A stretch of 64,000 nt of DNA from Thermophilibacter provencensis (lineage in GTDB: Bacteria; Actinomycetota; Coriobacteriia; Coriobacteriales; Atopobiaceae), in the NCBI RefSeq assembly GCF_900128445.1, contig NZ_LT671417.1, positions 1,102,769 through 1,166,768 of the forward strand. Reading direction: 5' to 3'. Positions within the stretch are counted from its first letter, which is position 1. The number at the start of each line of letters is the position of its first letter. The notes under the pieces were generated by a model that was not told where the DNA came from, searched no databases, and saw only the letters and a list, made by a program, of their open reading frames with translations. The position numbers and the translations under genes were made by a program. Below, piece after piece: positions 45,345 to 54,539 of this stretch.

Positions 45345-46361
45345 ATGCCGGTCATCCTTTCTCACAGCTCCGCCCTTGAGCTCCTGCGCGCCGTTCCGCC
45401 GCAGGTGAGGATGTATCCGCACGTGGCGGAGCCGCTGCGGCTTGCGGACATCTCAACTGATTCCCGCGAGCTCCGCCCCCTCGACATGCGCTCGTTTGGC
45501 ATCCGAAGGGACCCCGTCCACGTTCTCGTGTCGAGGTCCGCCCGTGAGATTCAGTCATCCGGCGTGAAGACGCATCACTTCGGCCTCGCCGTCATGCCGG
45601 GCGGCCTGCTGCTGGAGCTCTCCCCGGGTGTGTATGCCGCCGGGCCCGAGCTCTGCTTCATTCAGATGGCGCGGAAGTCCTCCCTCGTGGGCGCCGTCGT
45701 GCTGGGCTGCGAGCTCTGCGGCCGATACTCGCACTTCTCTGAGATGGTCTCCGGATACTACGAGCGCCCGCCGCTCACGTCCGTCGAGAAGATCGGGGAG
45801 GCCGTGAGCGCCCTTCCCGGGCTCTATGGCGTCAGCCGTGCGCGCGAGGCCCTGCGCTGGGTGCGTGACGGCGCCCGCTCGCCGATGGAGACGGCGCTGT
45901 CGGCGGAGCTCTTCCTGCCCGGGCGGCACAAGGGCCTCGCCTTCGTGAGGCCCGAGCTCAACTACGAGGTGCAGCTCGACGAGGCCGCGGCGGCCATCAC
46001 GGGGACGAAGAGCTGCTCGATAGACGTTGCCTGGCCGGGCGTTCGTCGCGGCGTGGAGTACGACAGCCTGGAGTTTCACCTCGATTCCGAGAAGGACCTG
46101 CGTCGCAAGGAGGCGCTCGAGCACATGGGATGGACGATAAACACCATCAAGCTCGACCAGATGGCAGACCATGCGGCCCTCATGCGCGCGGTCGCGCTCT
46201 TCGAGGGCGCCGTCCCGCGCCAGCCGGGCGGTCCCGCCTCTGAGGAGGAGGTGGCGGAGCTGCACCAGCGGCTCCTGCGCGCAACGCGGTGCGGGATGGG
46301 GCTCGAGCGGGCGCTCTTTGGCGTGCCGGTTTCGCGCGACGCGGTGAGGGTGCACGTGTAG
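45345..46361 (+). CDS. Orphan protein with PD-(D/E)xK nuclease-like C-terminal domain
   Basis: A 338-residue protein of unknown function. The N-terminal half (about 1-175) is predicted mixed alpha/beta with an AbiEi/regulator-like layout (HSSALELLRAVP, then VKTHHFGLAV). The C-terminal part has E182 in SPMETALSAE, D227 in SIDVAW, EYD (238-240) and DLRRKEALEHMGW. That order is typical of DUF559/Vsr-like restriction-fold nucleases. There is no partner methylase or antitoxin beside it. It is flanked by a long inverted repeat upstream and a convergent permease downstream. The nuclease assignment rests on motif order only. Confidence 0.6.
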   Translation: MPVILSHSSALELLRAVPPQVRMYPHVAEPLRLADISTDSRELRPLDMRSFGIRRDPVHVLVSRSAREIQSSGVKTHHFGLAVMPGGLLLELSPGVYAAGPELCFIQMARKSSLVGAVVLGCELCGRYSHFSEMVSGYYERPPLTSVEKIGEAVSALPGLYGVSRAREALRWVRDGARSPMETALSAELFLPGRHKGLAFVRPELNYEVQLDEAAAAITGTKSCSIDVAWPGVRRGVEYDSLEFHLDSEKDLRRKEALEHMGWTINTIKLDQMADHAALMRAVALFEGAVPRQPGGPASEEEVAELHQRLLRATRCGMGLERALFGVPVSRDAVRVHV

Positions 46362-46381
46362 GGCCTGGCGGCACGCGGTTG

Positions 46382-46408
46382 CAGGGAGTCAGAAGGCAGT
46401 TCTCCCTG
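46382..46408. terminator. Short hairpin between convergent genes
   Basis: CAGGGAG (46382-46388) pairs with CTCCCTG (46402-46408) in the 74-bp gap between the nuclease-like gene and the convergent GntP-like permease. There is no T run. Confidence 0.45.
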
Positions 46409-46435
46409 GCGGGGGCTTGACGGAGACCTCCGTCC

Positions 46436-47746
46436 CTACGCCACGCCCGCGAGACCGAGGGCCATGCCCAGCAGCGACACCGCGATCGGCAGCAGCGCGC
46501 ACGAGACGAGCACGTAGCGGTACGTGTCACGGACCTCGGTCTTGGCGGCCTGGTTTGCGGCGAGCATCGCCGAGGTGTGGGGCAGCAGCGTGGCCGGCCC
46601 CACGGACGCCATGCAGAGCACGCGGTGCATCATCGCCGGGTCGAGTCCGGTGGCCAGCAGCGTCTGCGCCATGCTGCCGAGGTAGATGTTGAGCGCCCCG
46701 ATGGCCGAGCCCGTGATGCCGGCGATGGCGAAGATCGTGATGAAGCCCTGCCAGAGGGGGTTCAGGCTCGTGGACATAAGCGCCTCGATGATGCCCTGGT
46801 AGGCGGGCGATGCCACCACCACACCACCAAAGCCCATGATGGCCGCCACGGAGACGAGCGAGCTCAGGCCGCTCGTGCAGGACTCGCCGATGACACGCTT
46901 GACGTTTGCCAGCCGCCTGCGGTAGAGCAGGCACGCGGCGATTACCGAGGCGAGCATCGAGACGGTCACGGCGTCGGTGGCCTGCATGCCCGCCGCACGC
47001 TGCAGCACGAAGACCAGCACGACGAGAAGCGCGATCGGCGCGAAGCACGCCCAGACGGGCGGGGTGTCGGCATCGTCCGGACGGGCGAGCGCCTCCCCGG
47101 GGCTGGGGGAGAAGTGCTCCCCGCGCCGGCGGCAGCGGCCGATCTCCCGCTGCAGGTAGGCGTAGGAGAGCGCGAACATCACAACGGAGCAGATGACGCC
47201 GAGAAGCGCGCCCGCGTAGGCGTCCGTCCCGAGGAAGCTCGCGGGGATGAGGTTCTGCGTGGAGGGGATGCCCGGCATCATGACCATGCCGAGCGTGGCG
47301 GGGCAGACCATGATGGCGGCCACGACGAGCTTCTTGGGGATGTCCGCGCGCTCGAAGAGCTCGGCCGCGATGGGGTAGACCGAGAACGCGATGATGAACG
47401 CGCTGATGCCGCCGTAGGAGAGCACGAGGCCGGTGACCATGATCACGAGCAGCGCGTGCTTCTCGCCCACGAGGCGCAGCATGCTGCTGGCGATGCCCGC
47501 CGAGGCCCCGGAGTCGCCCATGACGCGCCCGAAGACGGACCCGAGGGCGAAGAGCAGGAACCAGCTGCCCACGAAGGCCGCCATGTCGCCCATATAGCTC
47601 TCGTTGATGGCGGAAAGGACGTCCATCCCGTTGGCGAGGATGACGATGAGCGAGGCGACGAGCGAGACCACCACCATGTGCCAGCCGCGCCAGATGAGGG
47701 CGACGATGGCGATGACGGCGAGGACGAGTCCGGCGATGCCGAGCAT
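46436..47746 (-). CDS. GntP-family gluconate/organic acid permease
   Basis: A 436-residue membrane protein with about 12 hydrophobic segments. The N-terminus reads MLGIAGLVLAVIAIVALIWRG. Features include the GSVFGRVMGDSGAS loop and MVMMPGIPSTQN, typical of GntP-type H+ symporters for gluconate and similar acids. A charged, proline-bearing cytoplasmic loop sits near residue 210-230. The ATG at 47746 follows GGAGCCCCC. It is monocistronic. Confidence 0.85.
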   Translation of the reverse strand: MLGIAGLVLAVIAIVALIWRGWHMVVVSLVASLIVILANGMDVLSAINESYMGDMAAFVGSWFLLFALGSVFGRVMGDSGASAGIASSMLRLVGEKHALLVIMVTGLVLSYGGISAFIIAFSVYPIAAELFERADIPKKLVVAAIMVCPATLGMVMMPGIPSTQNLIPASFLGTDAYAGALLGVICSVVMFALSYAYLQREIGRCRRRGEHFSPSPGEALARPDDADTPPVWACFAPIALLVVLVFVLQRAAGMQATDAVTVSMLASVIAACLLYRRRLANVKRVIGESCTSGLSSLVSVAAIMGFGGVVVASPAYQGIIEALMSTSLNPLWQGFITIFAIAGITGSAIGALNIYLGSMAQTLLATGLDPAMMHRVLCMASVGPATLLPHTSAMLAANQAAKTEVRDTYRYVLVSCALLPIAVSLLGMALGLAGVA

Positions 47747-47930
47747 GGGGGCTCCAATCCGCTGGGCCTTCCGAGGCGGTGTCAGTGTATGCCGCCCGTG
47801 GCGTCAACGCCTCGCCGACGACGTATCGTCGCTGACGCGTTACATGCTGGAAGCGGCGCGATAACAACGGGGGCGTCCCGCGTCAGCCTGGCGCTATACT
47901 GGCTGCGGACAGGACGACGGAAGGGCGCGT

Positions 47931-49130
47931 GTGGCACGACGGTCACCCAAATCACCCAGGAGAAGGCGCGGGGGCGGCGCGACGGCAGGTGCCCCCTCGC
48001 TGCCGGCGCTCTCATCCCTGACCGAGCTTCCCGCCTTCGGGGAGCTCTCCTGCTCCGAGCGCCAGCGCTCCGCCTTCGGCGCCGCCCGAGACCGGGCCGT
48101 GGCGGCGGGGGCCGAGAAGGACGAGCTCGTCATGGGCTGCGTCGTGCGCCTTGACCGGGGCTTTCCCGCCGTGCTCTGCGAGGACGCCGTCTTTCGCGCC
48201 GAGTTCTCGGCGCGGCTCACCAAGGGCGGGCTCGCGGGAAGGGCGGAGTCCCGCGCCGCGGTGGGGGACTGGGTCTGCGCACGACGGCCGCACGGCCACG
48301 ACATGGGCCTCATCGAGGAGATCCTCCCGCGCGAGAGCGACATCGCCCGCTGGCGCGGCGGCGCGCGGGGCGAGCGCCAGACGCTTGCCGCCAACGTCGA
48401 CCTCGTGCTGGTGGTGCAGCAGCTCGGCGAGCGACCCGTGTCCTGCGAGCGGCTCGCCCGCTCGGCGGTGATCGCGCGCGACTGCGGCGCCGATGTCGCC
48501 GTCGTGCTCACGAAGGCAGACCGTGCCTCGGACGACGTCCTCGCGCGTGACGTCGCGGCCGTGCGCGAGGTGCTCGGGGAGGCGTGCCCGCTCGCGCTCA
48601 CGTCCTCGGCCGAGCGGGAAGACGAGGTCGGGCGCGTGTCCGCGTGCGCGCGGGCGCTGGGCGTGCCCTGGGGGGTCGACGCCGTGCGGTCGCTCGTTCC
48701 GGAGGGCGTGGTGGCGATCGTGCTGGGGGAGTCCGGCGCGGGCAAGTCCACGCTGCTCAACGCCCTTCTCGGCCGCGAGGTGCTGGAGACGGGCGCCGTG
48801 CGCGCCGCAGACGACATGGGTCGCCACACCACGGTCGCGCGCCGGATGGTGTCGCTCCCGGGCGCGGGCGTGATCGTCGACGAGCCAGGCCTCAGGAGCC
48901 TTCCGATCGTCGGCCACGAGCGCGGACTCGCCATGGTCTTCCCCGAGGTCTCCGAGGCCGCCCGAGGCTGTCGCTTCCGCGACTGCACCCACACCCACGA
49001 GCCGGGGTGCGAGGTCCTGGGGAGGCGGGCCTCCGGGGAGATTTCGCCTGCGAGGGCAGACGCCTACGTGGCGCTTGCCTCGGAGATGCGCGAGAGCGCG
49101 GCATCGCTCGACCCGGACGTCGTGCTGTAG
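47931..49130 (+). CDS. rsgA: Small-ribosomal-subunit biogenesis GTPase RsgA
   Basis: A 399-residue circularly permuted GTPase acting late in 30S maturation. A basic N-terminal tail (SPRRRRGGG) precedes the OB domain. G4 is TKAD (194-197), G1 is GESGAGKST (266-274) and G3 reads DEPG (317-320) where DTPG is usual. The C-terminal zinc site has C347, C352, H354 or H356 and C360. The start is a GTG after GGAAGGGCGCGT. It is divergent from the gntP-like gene, and a TATACT lies upstream at about 47896. Confidence 0.93.
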   Translation: MARRSPKSPRRRRGGGATAGAPSLPALSSLTELPAFGELSCSERQRSAFGAARDRAVAAGAEKDELVMGCVVRLDRGFPAVLCEDAVFRAEFSARLTKGGLAGRAESRAAVGDWVCARRPHGHDMGLIEEILPRESDIARWRGGARGERQTLAANVDLVLVVQQLGERPVSCERLARSAVIARDCGADVAVVLTKADRASDDVLARDVAAVREVLGEACPLALTSSAEREDEVGRVSACARALGVPWGVDAVRSLVPEGVVAIVLGESGAGKSTLLNALLGREVLETGAVRAADDMGRHTTVARRMVSLPGAGVIVDEPGLRSLPIVGHERGLAMVFPEVSEAARGCRFRDCTHTHEPGCEVLGRRASGEISPARADAYVALASEMRESAASLDPDVVL

Positions 49131-49468
49131 AGGACCCAGCTGCCCCGAGGGGCTGCCCTTGACGCGATGGGGGAGCTCTCGGCGCGGCCGCCACGTCCCC
49201 AAAACACCGCGAGGCGAGAAGAACGACGATGTGGATGAAATCTCGCCAAATTGAGGACGCCGTGTGAAGGCGTCTTTTTGTACGCCGGTTCGAATAACTT
49301 ATGTCAACCAAACTGCGCTGCGGATTGATGCGCTTCGGTCAGCTGGCCGTCAGCGAATGGTATGACGCCGGACGAGGTATCTCCGAACGAGGGGGTGGGC
49401 TGGCCCCATGGGGCGGAGAATCCCCTCACACGCCTTGGCTCGAAGTTGAGGACGGGAAGGGGGTTCGG
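49131..49468. other. Intergenic region before the Tad operon
   Basis: A 338-bp gap. It holds GGCGAGAAGAAC at 49213, a GGCGAGA/TCTCGCC dyad (49213-49219 with 49241-49247) and the terminator at 49256-49279. The remainder up to the ribosome site probably carries the Tad operon promoter; TTGTAC at 49278 with TATGTC 16 bp later is a weak candidate only. Confidence 0.4.
49256..49279 (+). terminator. Rho-independent terminator after rsgA
   Basis: GACGCC and GGCGTC pair around GTGTGAA and are followed by five T residues. It lies in the 338-bp gap after rsgA and isolates the Tad operon from it. Confidence 0.85.
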
Positions 49469-50179
49469 ATGAGGCGACGGTTCAGATTGATGGTCTCGGG
49501 TGCCTGCGCGCTCGTTGCGGCGCTGGTTTGCGGGGTCTATGGGCAGCACGTTCGCGACGAGGCGGAGCGCGTGAGAACGGAGGCGCTCGAGCGCTACGGA
49601 GGCGAGGTCGTGAGCCTCCTCGTTGCCCCGAACGGCCTCGAGGCGGGGGAGGTTGTCGACAGGCAGAACGTCGTCGAGCGGGACTGGCTCGCCGACCTCG
49701 CCCCAGAGGGGGCGGTCGTCGGTATCGACGCGGTGCTGGGCGAGGAGGTGACGGTCCCGGCCGCGGCGGGGGCTCCGCTCACCGAGCTCAACTTCCGCGA
49801 CAGCGAGGACGCGATCGACGTCCCCTCGGGGCGCGTCGCCCTGTCGATTCCGGTGACGGAGGACCTGGGGCTGCCATCCTCCGCCGCCGAGGGAACGACG
49901 CTTGCCGCCTATGAGGTCACCGACTCGGGGGTGAGCCTTCTTGCGGCCGACCTCACCGTGCTTCGCGCGCCCGGCGAGCATGCGTCGGTGGGCTCGCGCG
50001 GCGCGGTCACGCTCTCGGTGTCCCCTGACAGCGTGGCGAGCATCCTCGCGGCGAGCGCGGAGGGGAGCCTGCGTCTCGCCCTCCCTGCCGACGACGCGGA
50101 GGGGCTCGGGACGGGGGCGGAGGTCGTTCGGCCGGAGGCCGGGGCTGAGCAGGAGAAGTCCGCCGCGGAGGCGGCATGA
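49469..50179 (+). CDS. SAF-domain Tad pilus assembly protein (CpaB/RcpC-like)
   Basis: A 236-residue protein, first of the Tad operon. An N-terminal membrane helix (about 7-24) is followed by a SAF-like domain with the LEAGEVVDRQNVVERDW pattern typical of CpaB. The C-terminus is acidic. The ATG at 49469 follows GGAAGGGGGTTCGG; a longer in-frame extension to 49301 contains no family-like sequence. In monoderms the partner secretin is absent, so the role is in the pilus base. The next gene overlaps by 4 nt. Confidence 0.82.
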   Translation: MRRRFRLMVSGACALVAALVCGVYGQHVRDEAERVRTEALERYGGEVVSLLVAPNGLEAGEVVDRQNVVERDWLADLAPEGAVVGIDAVLGEEVTVPAAAGAPLTELNFRDSEDAIDVPSGRVALSIPVTEDLGLPSSAAEGTTLAAYEVTDSGVSLLAADLTVLRAPGEHASVGSRGAVTLSVSPDSVASILAASAEGSLRLALPADDAEGLGTGAEVVRPEAGAEQEKSAAEAA

Positions 50180-51426
50180 GCGAGTGGGTCGCCGTGTGCG
50201 ACGAGAGGGACTACGAGCTGATGGGCCGCGTCGCGCGTTCCTTGGACGCCTCGGCGGAGATGGAGCTCGTCGGAACCCCTGATGCGCTGAGAAGAACGGT
50301 GTTCGAGGCGGTCCCCGGCGAGCTGGGCGTGATCGTCGGCCAGGTTGACGGTGGCGTGTCCGACGTGAACCTTGCCGCCGCGATCGCCCACGACGGGAAC
50401 GCCCGACGGGTCGTGCTCGCGCGCCATGGGGTCTCGGGCTCGCTGCGCTCCCGTGCGGCCCGCGCTGGGATAGACGACGTCGTGGACCTCGACGAGGGCG
50501 ACGGCGGTCCGGGAGATGGCACGTCTGCGGGCGATGGGGGTCGCTCGGCGCAGAGCTCTGATTGCCCTCCCGGGCCGTCCGCGCGCCTGTCTCCCGGGAG
50601 AGGGGGCGCCGCGGTGCTGACGTTTTGCTCGGGTCGCGGCGGTGTCGGGAAGACTTCGATCGTGGCCGCCTTCGCCGCCCAGGCGCAGCGGTGGGGGATG
50701 AGGACCCGCATGCTCGACCTCGACCTCTCCTGCGGGAACCTGTTCAGCTGCTTCGGCCTGCCGAGGGGCACCGACCTCTCCCGGCTGGTCGAGGGCGGGG
50801 ACCTCGAGGGGTCCGGGGCGGGGTCGTGCGTCACGGTGACGCCCCTGCTGGGGCTTGCGGGGCCCTGCGAGAGGCCGGAGTCCGCCGAGCTCGTCTCGCC
50901 TCATGTCGCCGAGCTCGTCTCTGGGCTCGCGAGGGGGTGTGACCTCCTGCTCGTTGACACGTCGACGACGCTCACCGATGCGGTGGCACAGGCTGCCCAG
51001 CTTGCGGACCGGCTCGTCATCGTCTCTGACGACCGGCCGGGGGGCACGGCGGCGCTCGCGCGCGTGGGCGGCCTTGCGGTGAGGCTTGGCGTCGCCCGAA
51101 CGCGCATCGCTCGCCTCGAGAACAGGGCGAGCCCGCGGAGGGGGACCGACCTCGCCCTGGGACGTGCCGAGGTCGGCCTTGAGGTCGCGCGGGTGTATCG
51201 GGCCTTTGACGGAGGGGGCGAGGCTGCGGACCTCCTTGACGAGGGGCTCGCGCTCGAGCTCCCCGATTCGGGAGGGCCCTTCGCGGAGTCGGTCGCCATC
51301 TCGCTCGCGCAGCTGCTTGCGGAGCTTGGGAGGCTGCCGACGTGCGAGGAGGCGGCGCGCGCCGCGGAGGGGTCGACGACGCGCCGTCGGCCGGTCCTGT
51401 TTGGTCTGTGGAGGGAGGCGAGATAG
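50176..51426 (+). CDS. tadZ: TadZ/CpaE-like localisation ATPase
   Basis: A 416-residue MinD/ParA-type protein that positions the pilus machine. A receiver-like domain (about 1-105) is followed by a Ser/Gly/Asp linker and an ATPase domain. Its Walker A reads SGRGGVGKTS (152-161), with Arg replacing the usual first Lys of KGGxGKT. LLLVDTSTTLTD fits Walker B. The ATG overlaps the preceding stop (ATGA). Confidence 0.88.
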   Translation: MSEWVAVCDERDYELMGRVARSLDASAEMELVGTPDALRRTVFEAVPGELGVIVGQVDGGVSDVNLAAAIAHDGNARRVVLARHGVSGSLRSRAARAGIDDVVDLDEGDGGPGDGTSAGDGGRSAQSSDCPPGPSARLSPGRGGAAVLTFCSGRGGVGKTSIVAAFAAQAQRWGMRTRMLDLDLSCGNLFSCFGLPRGTDLSRLVEGGDLEGSGAGSCVTVTPLLGLAGPCERPESAELVSPHVAELVSGLARGCDLLLVDTSTTLTDAVAQAAQLADRLVIVSDDRPGGTAALARVGGLAVRLGVARTRIARLENRASPRRGTDLALGRAEVGLEVARVYRAFDGGGEAADLLDEGLALELPDSGGPFAESVAISLAQLLAELGRLPTCEEAARAAEGSTTRRRPVLFGLWREAR

Positions 51427-52761
51427 ATGTCACTCCTTGAGAGGGTTCGTGCCGTCGGGCCCGAAGCCGGCCTAGGGGGTTCCGAGGCAAGGGACCTGAG
51501 GGAGGCCCGCCGCGGCCTCAAGGCGGCGCTCGTCGAGCGGCTCGGCCTCGCCGTCATCGCGGGGATGCTCTCGTGGGAGGACCCCGGGAGGGCGCGCGAC
51601 GAGCTGGGCGTGGCGCTCGACGCGATTCTCAACACGCAGGACTTTGGCTCCCTTGGCCCCGACGAGCACTCCCTGCTCTCGCGGCAGATACTGGACGAGG
51701 TCTGCGGGCTTGGGCCCATCCAGCCGCTGCTGGAGGATGACGAGATAACCGAGGTCATGATCAATGGCTGCGACGCGCTGTTCTACGAGCGCGAGGGGGA
51801 GCTCCACGCGGCCGACACCGTCTTCGACTCCCCCGAGCAGATCATGATCGTCCTCGATCGCATCCTCGCGCCTCTCGGGAGGCGCCTCGACCGAGCGAGC
51901 CCCCTCGTGAGCGCCCGACTCGCCAACGGCGACCGCGTGAACGCCGTGGCGTCCCCCGCCGCGATCGACGGCCCGGCGGTCACCATCCGCAAGTTCTCCG
52001 ACCGCATCCGCACGCTGGGGCGCCTGGTGGAGCTGGGGTCCGTGCCGGGATGGTATGCGACGCTCCTCTCCTGGGCGGTGAGGGCACGCGCCTCGATCGC
52101 CGTTGCCGGCAGCACGGGATCGGGCAAGACGACGCTGCTCAACGCGCTCTCCTGCGAGATACCCCGCGGGGAGAGGATCGTGACGATCGAGGACTCGGCG
52201 GAGCTTCGCTTTGACGCCCATCCCAACGTGGTGCGCCTCGAGGCACAGGATGCCTCCATCGAGGGCGTGGGAGAGGTGACGATCAGGGACCTCGTGAAGA
52301 ACTCCCTGCGCATGAGGCCCGATCGCATCGTCGTGGGGGAGGTGCGCGGCGAGGAGTGCGTTGACATGCTGAACGCCCTCAACACGGGGCATGACGGCTC
52401 GCTCACCACGCTCCACGCCGGCAGCGCCGAGGAGGCGGTCCTTCGCCTCATCCTCATGGCCAGGTTTGGGATGGACCTGCCGACGGCCCTCATCGAGGAG
52501 CAGATAGCCACCGCCATCGACCTCGTCGTCATGATGAGGCGCCTCGTTGACGGAAGGCGCGTCGTGACGTCGATGACGGAGGTTTCGCGCGGGGAGGACG
52601 GGGGCGCCCTGCTTGAGGAGTGCGTTCTCTTCGACCGGTCCGACCACTCGTGGCGCCTCGTTCGGGAGCCGGCGTTCGTGGGAAGGGCAATCGATGACGG
52701 GGTGCTGGACGAGGGGGAGGTGAGCAGATGGAGGGAGTGCTTGTCCTCGGGGTCGCGCTGA
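51427..52761 (+). CDS. tadA: Tad pilus ATPase (CpaF/VirB11-type)
   Basis: A 444-residue secretion ATPase driving pilin assembly. The N-domain has LLEDDEITEVMINGCD. Walker A is GSTGSGKTT (228-236), the Asp box IEDSAEL follows, Walker B is RIVVGEVRGEE and the His box lies in LNTGHDGSLTTLHAG. All residues needed for ATP hydrolysis are present. It starts directly at the tadZ stop with GGGAGGCGAGATAG upstream. Confidence 0.95.
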   Translation: MSLLERVRAVGPEAGLGGSEARDLREARRGLKAALVERLGLAVIAGMLSWEDPGRARDELGVALDAILNTQDFGSLGPDEHSLLSRQILDEVCGLGPIQPLLEDDEITEVMINGCDALFYEREGELHAADTVFDSPEQIMIVLDRILAPLGRRLDRASPLVSARLANGDRVNAVASPAAIDGPAVTIRKFSDRIRTLGRLVELGSVPGWYATLLSWAVRARASIAVAGSTGSGKTTLLNALSCEIPRGERIVTIEDSAELRFDAHPNVVRLEAQDASIEGVGEVTIRDLVKNSLRMRPDRIVVGEVRGEECVDMLNALNTGHDGSLTTLHAGSAEEAVLRLILMARFGMDLPTALIEEQIATAIDLVVMMRRLVDGRRVVTSMTEVSRGEDGGALLEECVLFDRSDHSWRLVREPAFVGRAIDDGVLDEGEVSRWRECLSSGSR

Positions 52762-53669
52762 TGACATTCCTGGCGACGCTCGTCCTCGTGCCGGGAGGGG
52801 GCGAGGGGGACGTCTGGTCCCCTGGCCGTCTTGCGCGGCGCGCAGGTCACCGCGCGGCACGGCTCATGAGGCGCCTCGGCGAATCGGCGATGGTCTCCCT
52901 GCTGGTCGGGACGGACGTTGGACGGAGGCTCGCGCTCGAGGCGAGCTCCTCGCGCGCGGCGATTGCGCTCGGCGTCGGCCCCGAGGGCTCGCTTGCCGCG
53001 CTCCTCTGCGCGGGGGCGCTCGTCTGCGCGCTCTTCGGGCTGCTCCTCGCCTCCCCGCTCGCGTGTCCCGTGGCGGGGCTCGCGCTGGTCGGAATGTGCG
53101 TGTCGCGCGACGCCGCGAGGGGGAGGCGCCTCAGGCGCGAGGTCCTCGGCGCCATGCCGGGCATCTACCGCACGCTCGCCGTTGCCATGGGCTCTGGCCA
53201 GACGCTCGCCCAGGCGGTCGAGTACGTGGGGGCGCACGAGCGCGGCCCGGCCTCGGCGGCGTTTGCCCGCATGTCGCTCCGCCTTCGATGCGGGATGGGT
53301 ACCGAGGAGGCAGTCGAGGCGCTTTCGGGAGAGCTGGACGTGCCGGGTGCCGAGCTGCTCGCGACGGCCCTCGTCATCTCCCATCGGACGGGCAGTCCCC
53401 TTCGAGACCTCCTGGTCAGGTCGGCTCGACTGGCCGAGCGCCAGGGCGAGTTCGAGCGGCTGCTCTCGGTGAAGACCGCCCAGGTGCGGCTCTCCGTGAG
53501 AATCGTCTGCCTCCTGCCCGCGATTATGGTCGGGGTGCTGACGCTGCTTTCCCCGGACTTTCAGAGAGGGCTTCTCACGCCCGCCGGAATCGGGTGCACC
53601 TGCGCGGCCATGGCGCTCGACGGGCTCGCGCTCGCGATCATCCGCCGGATGATGAGGGGGGTGCTGTGA
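52728..53669 (+). CDS. tadB: Tad inner-membrane platform protein TadB
   Basis: A 313-residue T2SS-F-type membrane protein. An N-terminal helix, a helix pair near 90-125, and two C-terminal helices enclose a cytoplasmic T2SSF domain (LRREVLGAMPGIYRTLAVAMGSGQTLAQAV). It overlaps tadA by 34 nt in another frame, with GGGGGAGGTGAGCAG as its ribosome site. It pairs with TadC to form the assembly platform. Confidence 0.9.
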   Translation: MEGVLVLGVALMTFLATLVLVPGGGEGDVWSPGRLARRAGHRAARLMRRLGESAMVSLLVGTDVGRRLALEASSSRAAIALGVGPEGSLAALLCAGALVCALFGLLLASPLACPVAGLALVGMCVSRDAARGRRLRREVLGAMPGIYRTLAVAMGSGQTLAQAVEYVGAHERGPASAAFARMSLRLRCGMGTEEAVEALSGELDVPGAELLATALVISHRTGSPLRDLLVRSARLAERQGEFERLLSVKTAQVRLSVRIVCLLPAIMVGVLTLLSPDFQRGLLTPAGIGCTCAAMALDGLALAIIRRMMRGVL

Positions 53670-53670
53670 C

Positions 53671-54312
53671 ATGGCCCCCGAAGACCTTGCTGCCCCGGCG
53701 GTCGCCGCTGCGCTCTGCGCCGCCGCCGTGTTGGCGCTTCCGGACGGGGCGACGGTCCGGCGGCGAGGGAGACGCCCGGGGTTCCTCGGGCGAGTCGAGG
53801 ACCTCGTTCGGTCGATTCCTCCTGTGCGCCGCGCCCGGTTGGCGGGCACGAGGGCGCGAAGGAGGGTGGAGTGCCTCGCCGAGCTCCCGGTCCTTCTCGA
53901 CGTGGTGACGCTCGGCCTCTCGGCAGGGCTCTCCTTCGACTCGTCACTGGAGCTGTACTGCGAGCGGTGCGCGAACGAGCTCGCGCGGTCTCTCGAGGGT
54001 GCGATGCTCAGCTGGCGCATCGGCGTCGCGGAGAGGGAAGAGGCGCTGCTCTCGCTTGCGGAGGAGCTCGACCTCGCGCCGCTCGGCCGTTTCGCCGCGG
54101 TCGTGGGAGAGTCGCTCGCCTTTGGCGCGCCGCTCGCCGCCGCGCTCGAGCGACAGGCGCGGGCGATGCGCGACGAGCAGCGCTCCCAAGTCGAGGAGGA
54201 GATCGAGAAGGTCCCGGTGAAGATGCTCGTCCCTCTGGGGACGCTCATCGTCCCCGCGATGTTCCTGGCGATACTGGGCCCGCTCCTCGGGTCCGCGGTG
54301 GTGGTCGGCTAG
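53671..54312 (+). CDS. tadC: Tad inner-membrane platform protein TadC
   Basis: A 213-residue T2SS-F-domain protein, shorter than typical TadC (about 280-300). A signal-like N-terminal helix is followed by ELPVLLDVVTLGLSAGLSFDSSL and a C-terminal helix pair (LVPLGTLIVPAMFLAILGPLL). It starts 1 nt after the tadB stop. The short N-terminal region may reflect a reduced platform. Confidence 0.88.
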   Translation: MAPEDLAAPAVAAALCAAAVLALPDGATVRRRGRRPGFLGRVEDLVRSIPPVRRARLAGTRARRRVECLAELPVLLDVVTLGLSAGLSFDSSLELYCERCANELARSLEGAMLSWRIGVAEREEALLSLAEELDLAPLGRFAAVVGESLAFGAPLAAALERQARAMRDEQRSQVEEEIEKVPVKMLVPLGTLIVPAMFLAILGPLLGSAVVVG

Positions 54313-54341
54313 CGCCGAGCTCTAGGAGAAAGGAGAGGGAA

Positions 54342-54539
54342 ATGATCAGAAGAGGTAGGGAGCGGGGCGTGGTCGCACGCGCGCGTGCGCTCGTGCGAGA
54401 CGAGGCGGGGCAGGGGACGACCGAGTACGCGATCCTGGTGGGGGTCCTCGTGGTCCTGGCCATCGTCGCGATCATAGCGTTCCGTGACCGGGTGGCAGAG
54501 CTATGGGACGCCATCGCAAGTGGGATCAACTCGCTGTGA
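54342..54539 (+). CDS. flp: Flp-type major pilin
   Basis: A 65-residue type IVb prepilin. A short basic leader is followed by the processing region AGQG-TTEYAILVG, with cleavage expected after the last Gly and the conserved Glu at mature position 3. The hydrophobic helix runs LVGVLVVLAIVAIIAF, with a short C-terminal tail. The ATG follows GGAGAAAGGAGAGGGAA, the strongest ribosome site in the operon, fitting high expression. Confidence 0.9.
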   Translation: MIRRGRERGVVARARALVRDEAGQGTTEYAILVGVLVVLAIVAIIAFRDRVAELWDAIASGINSL

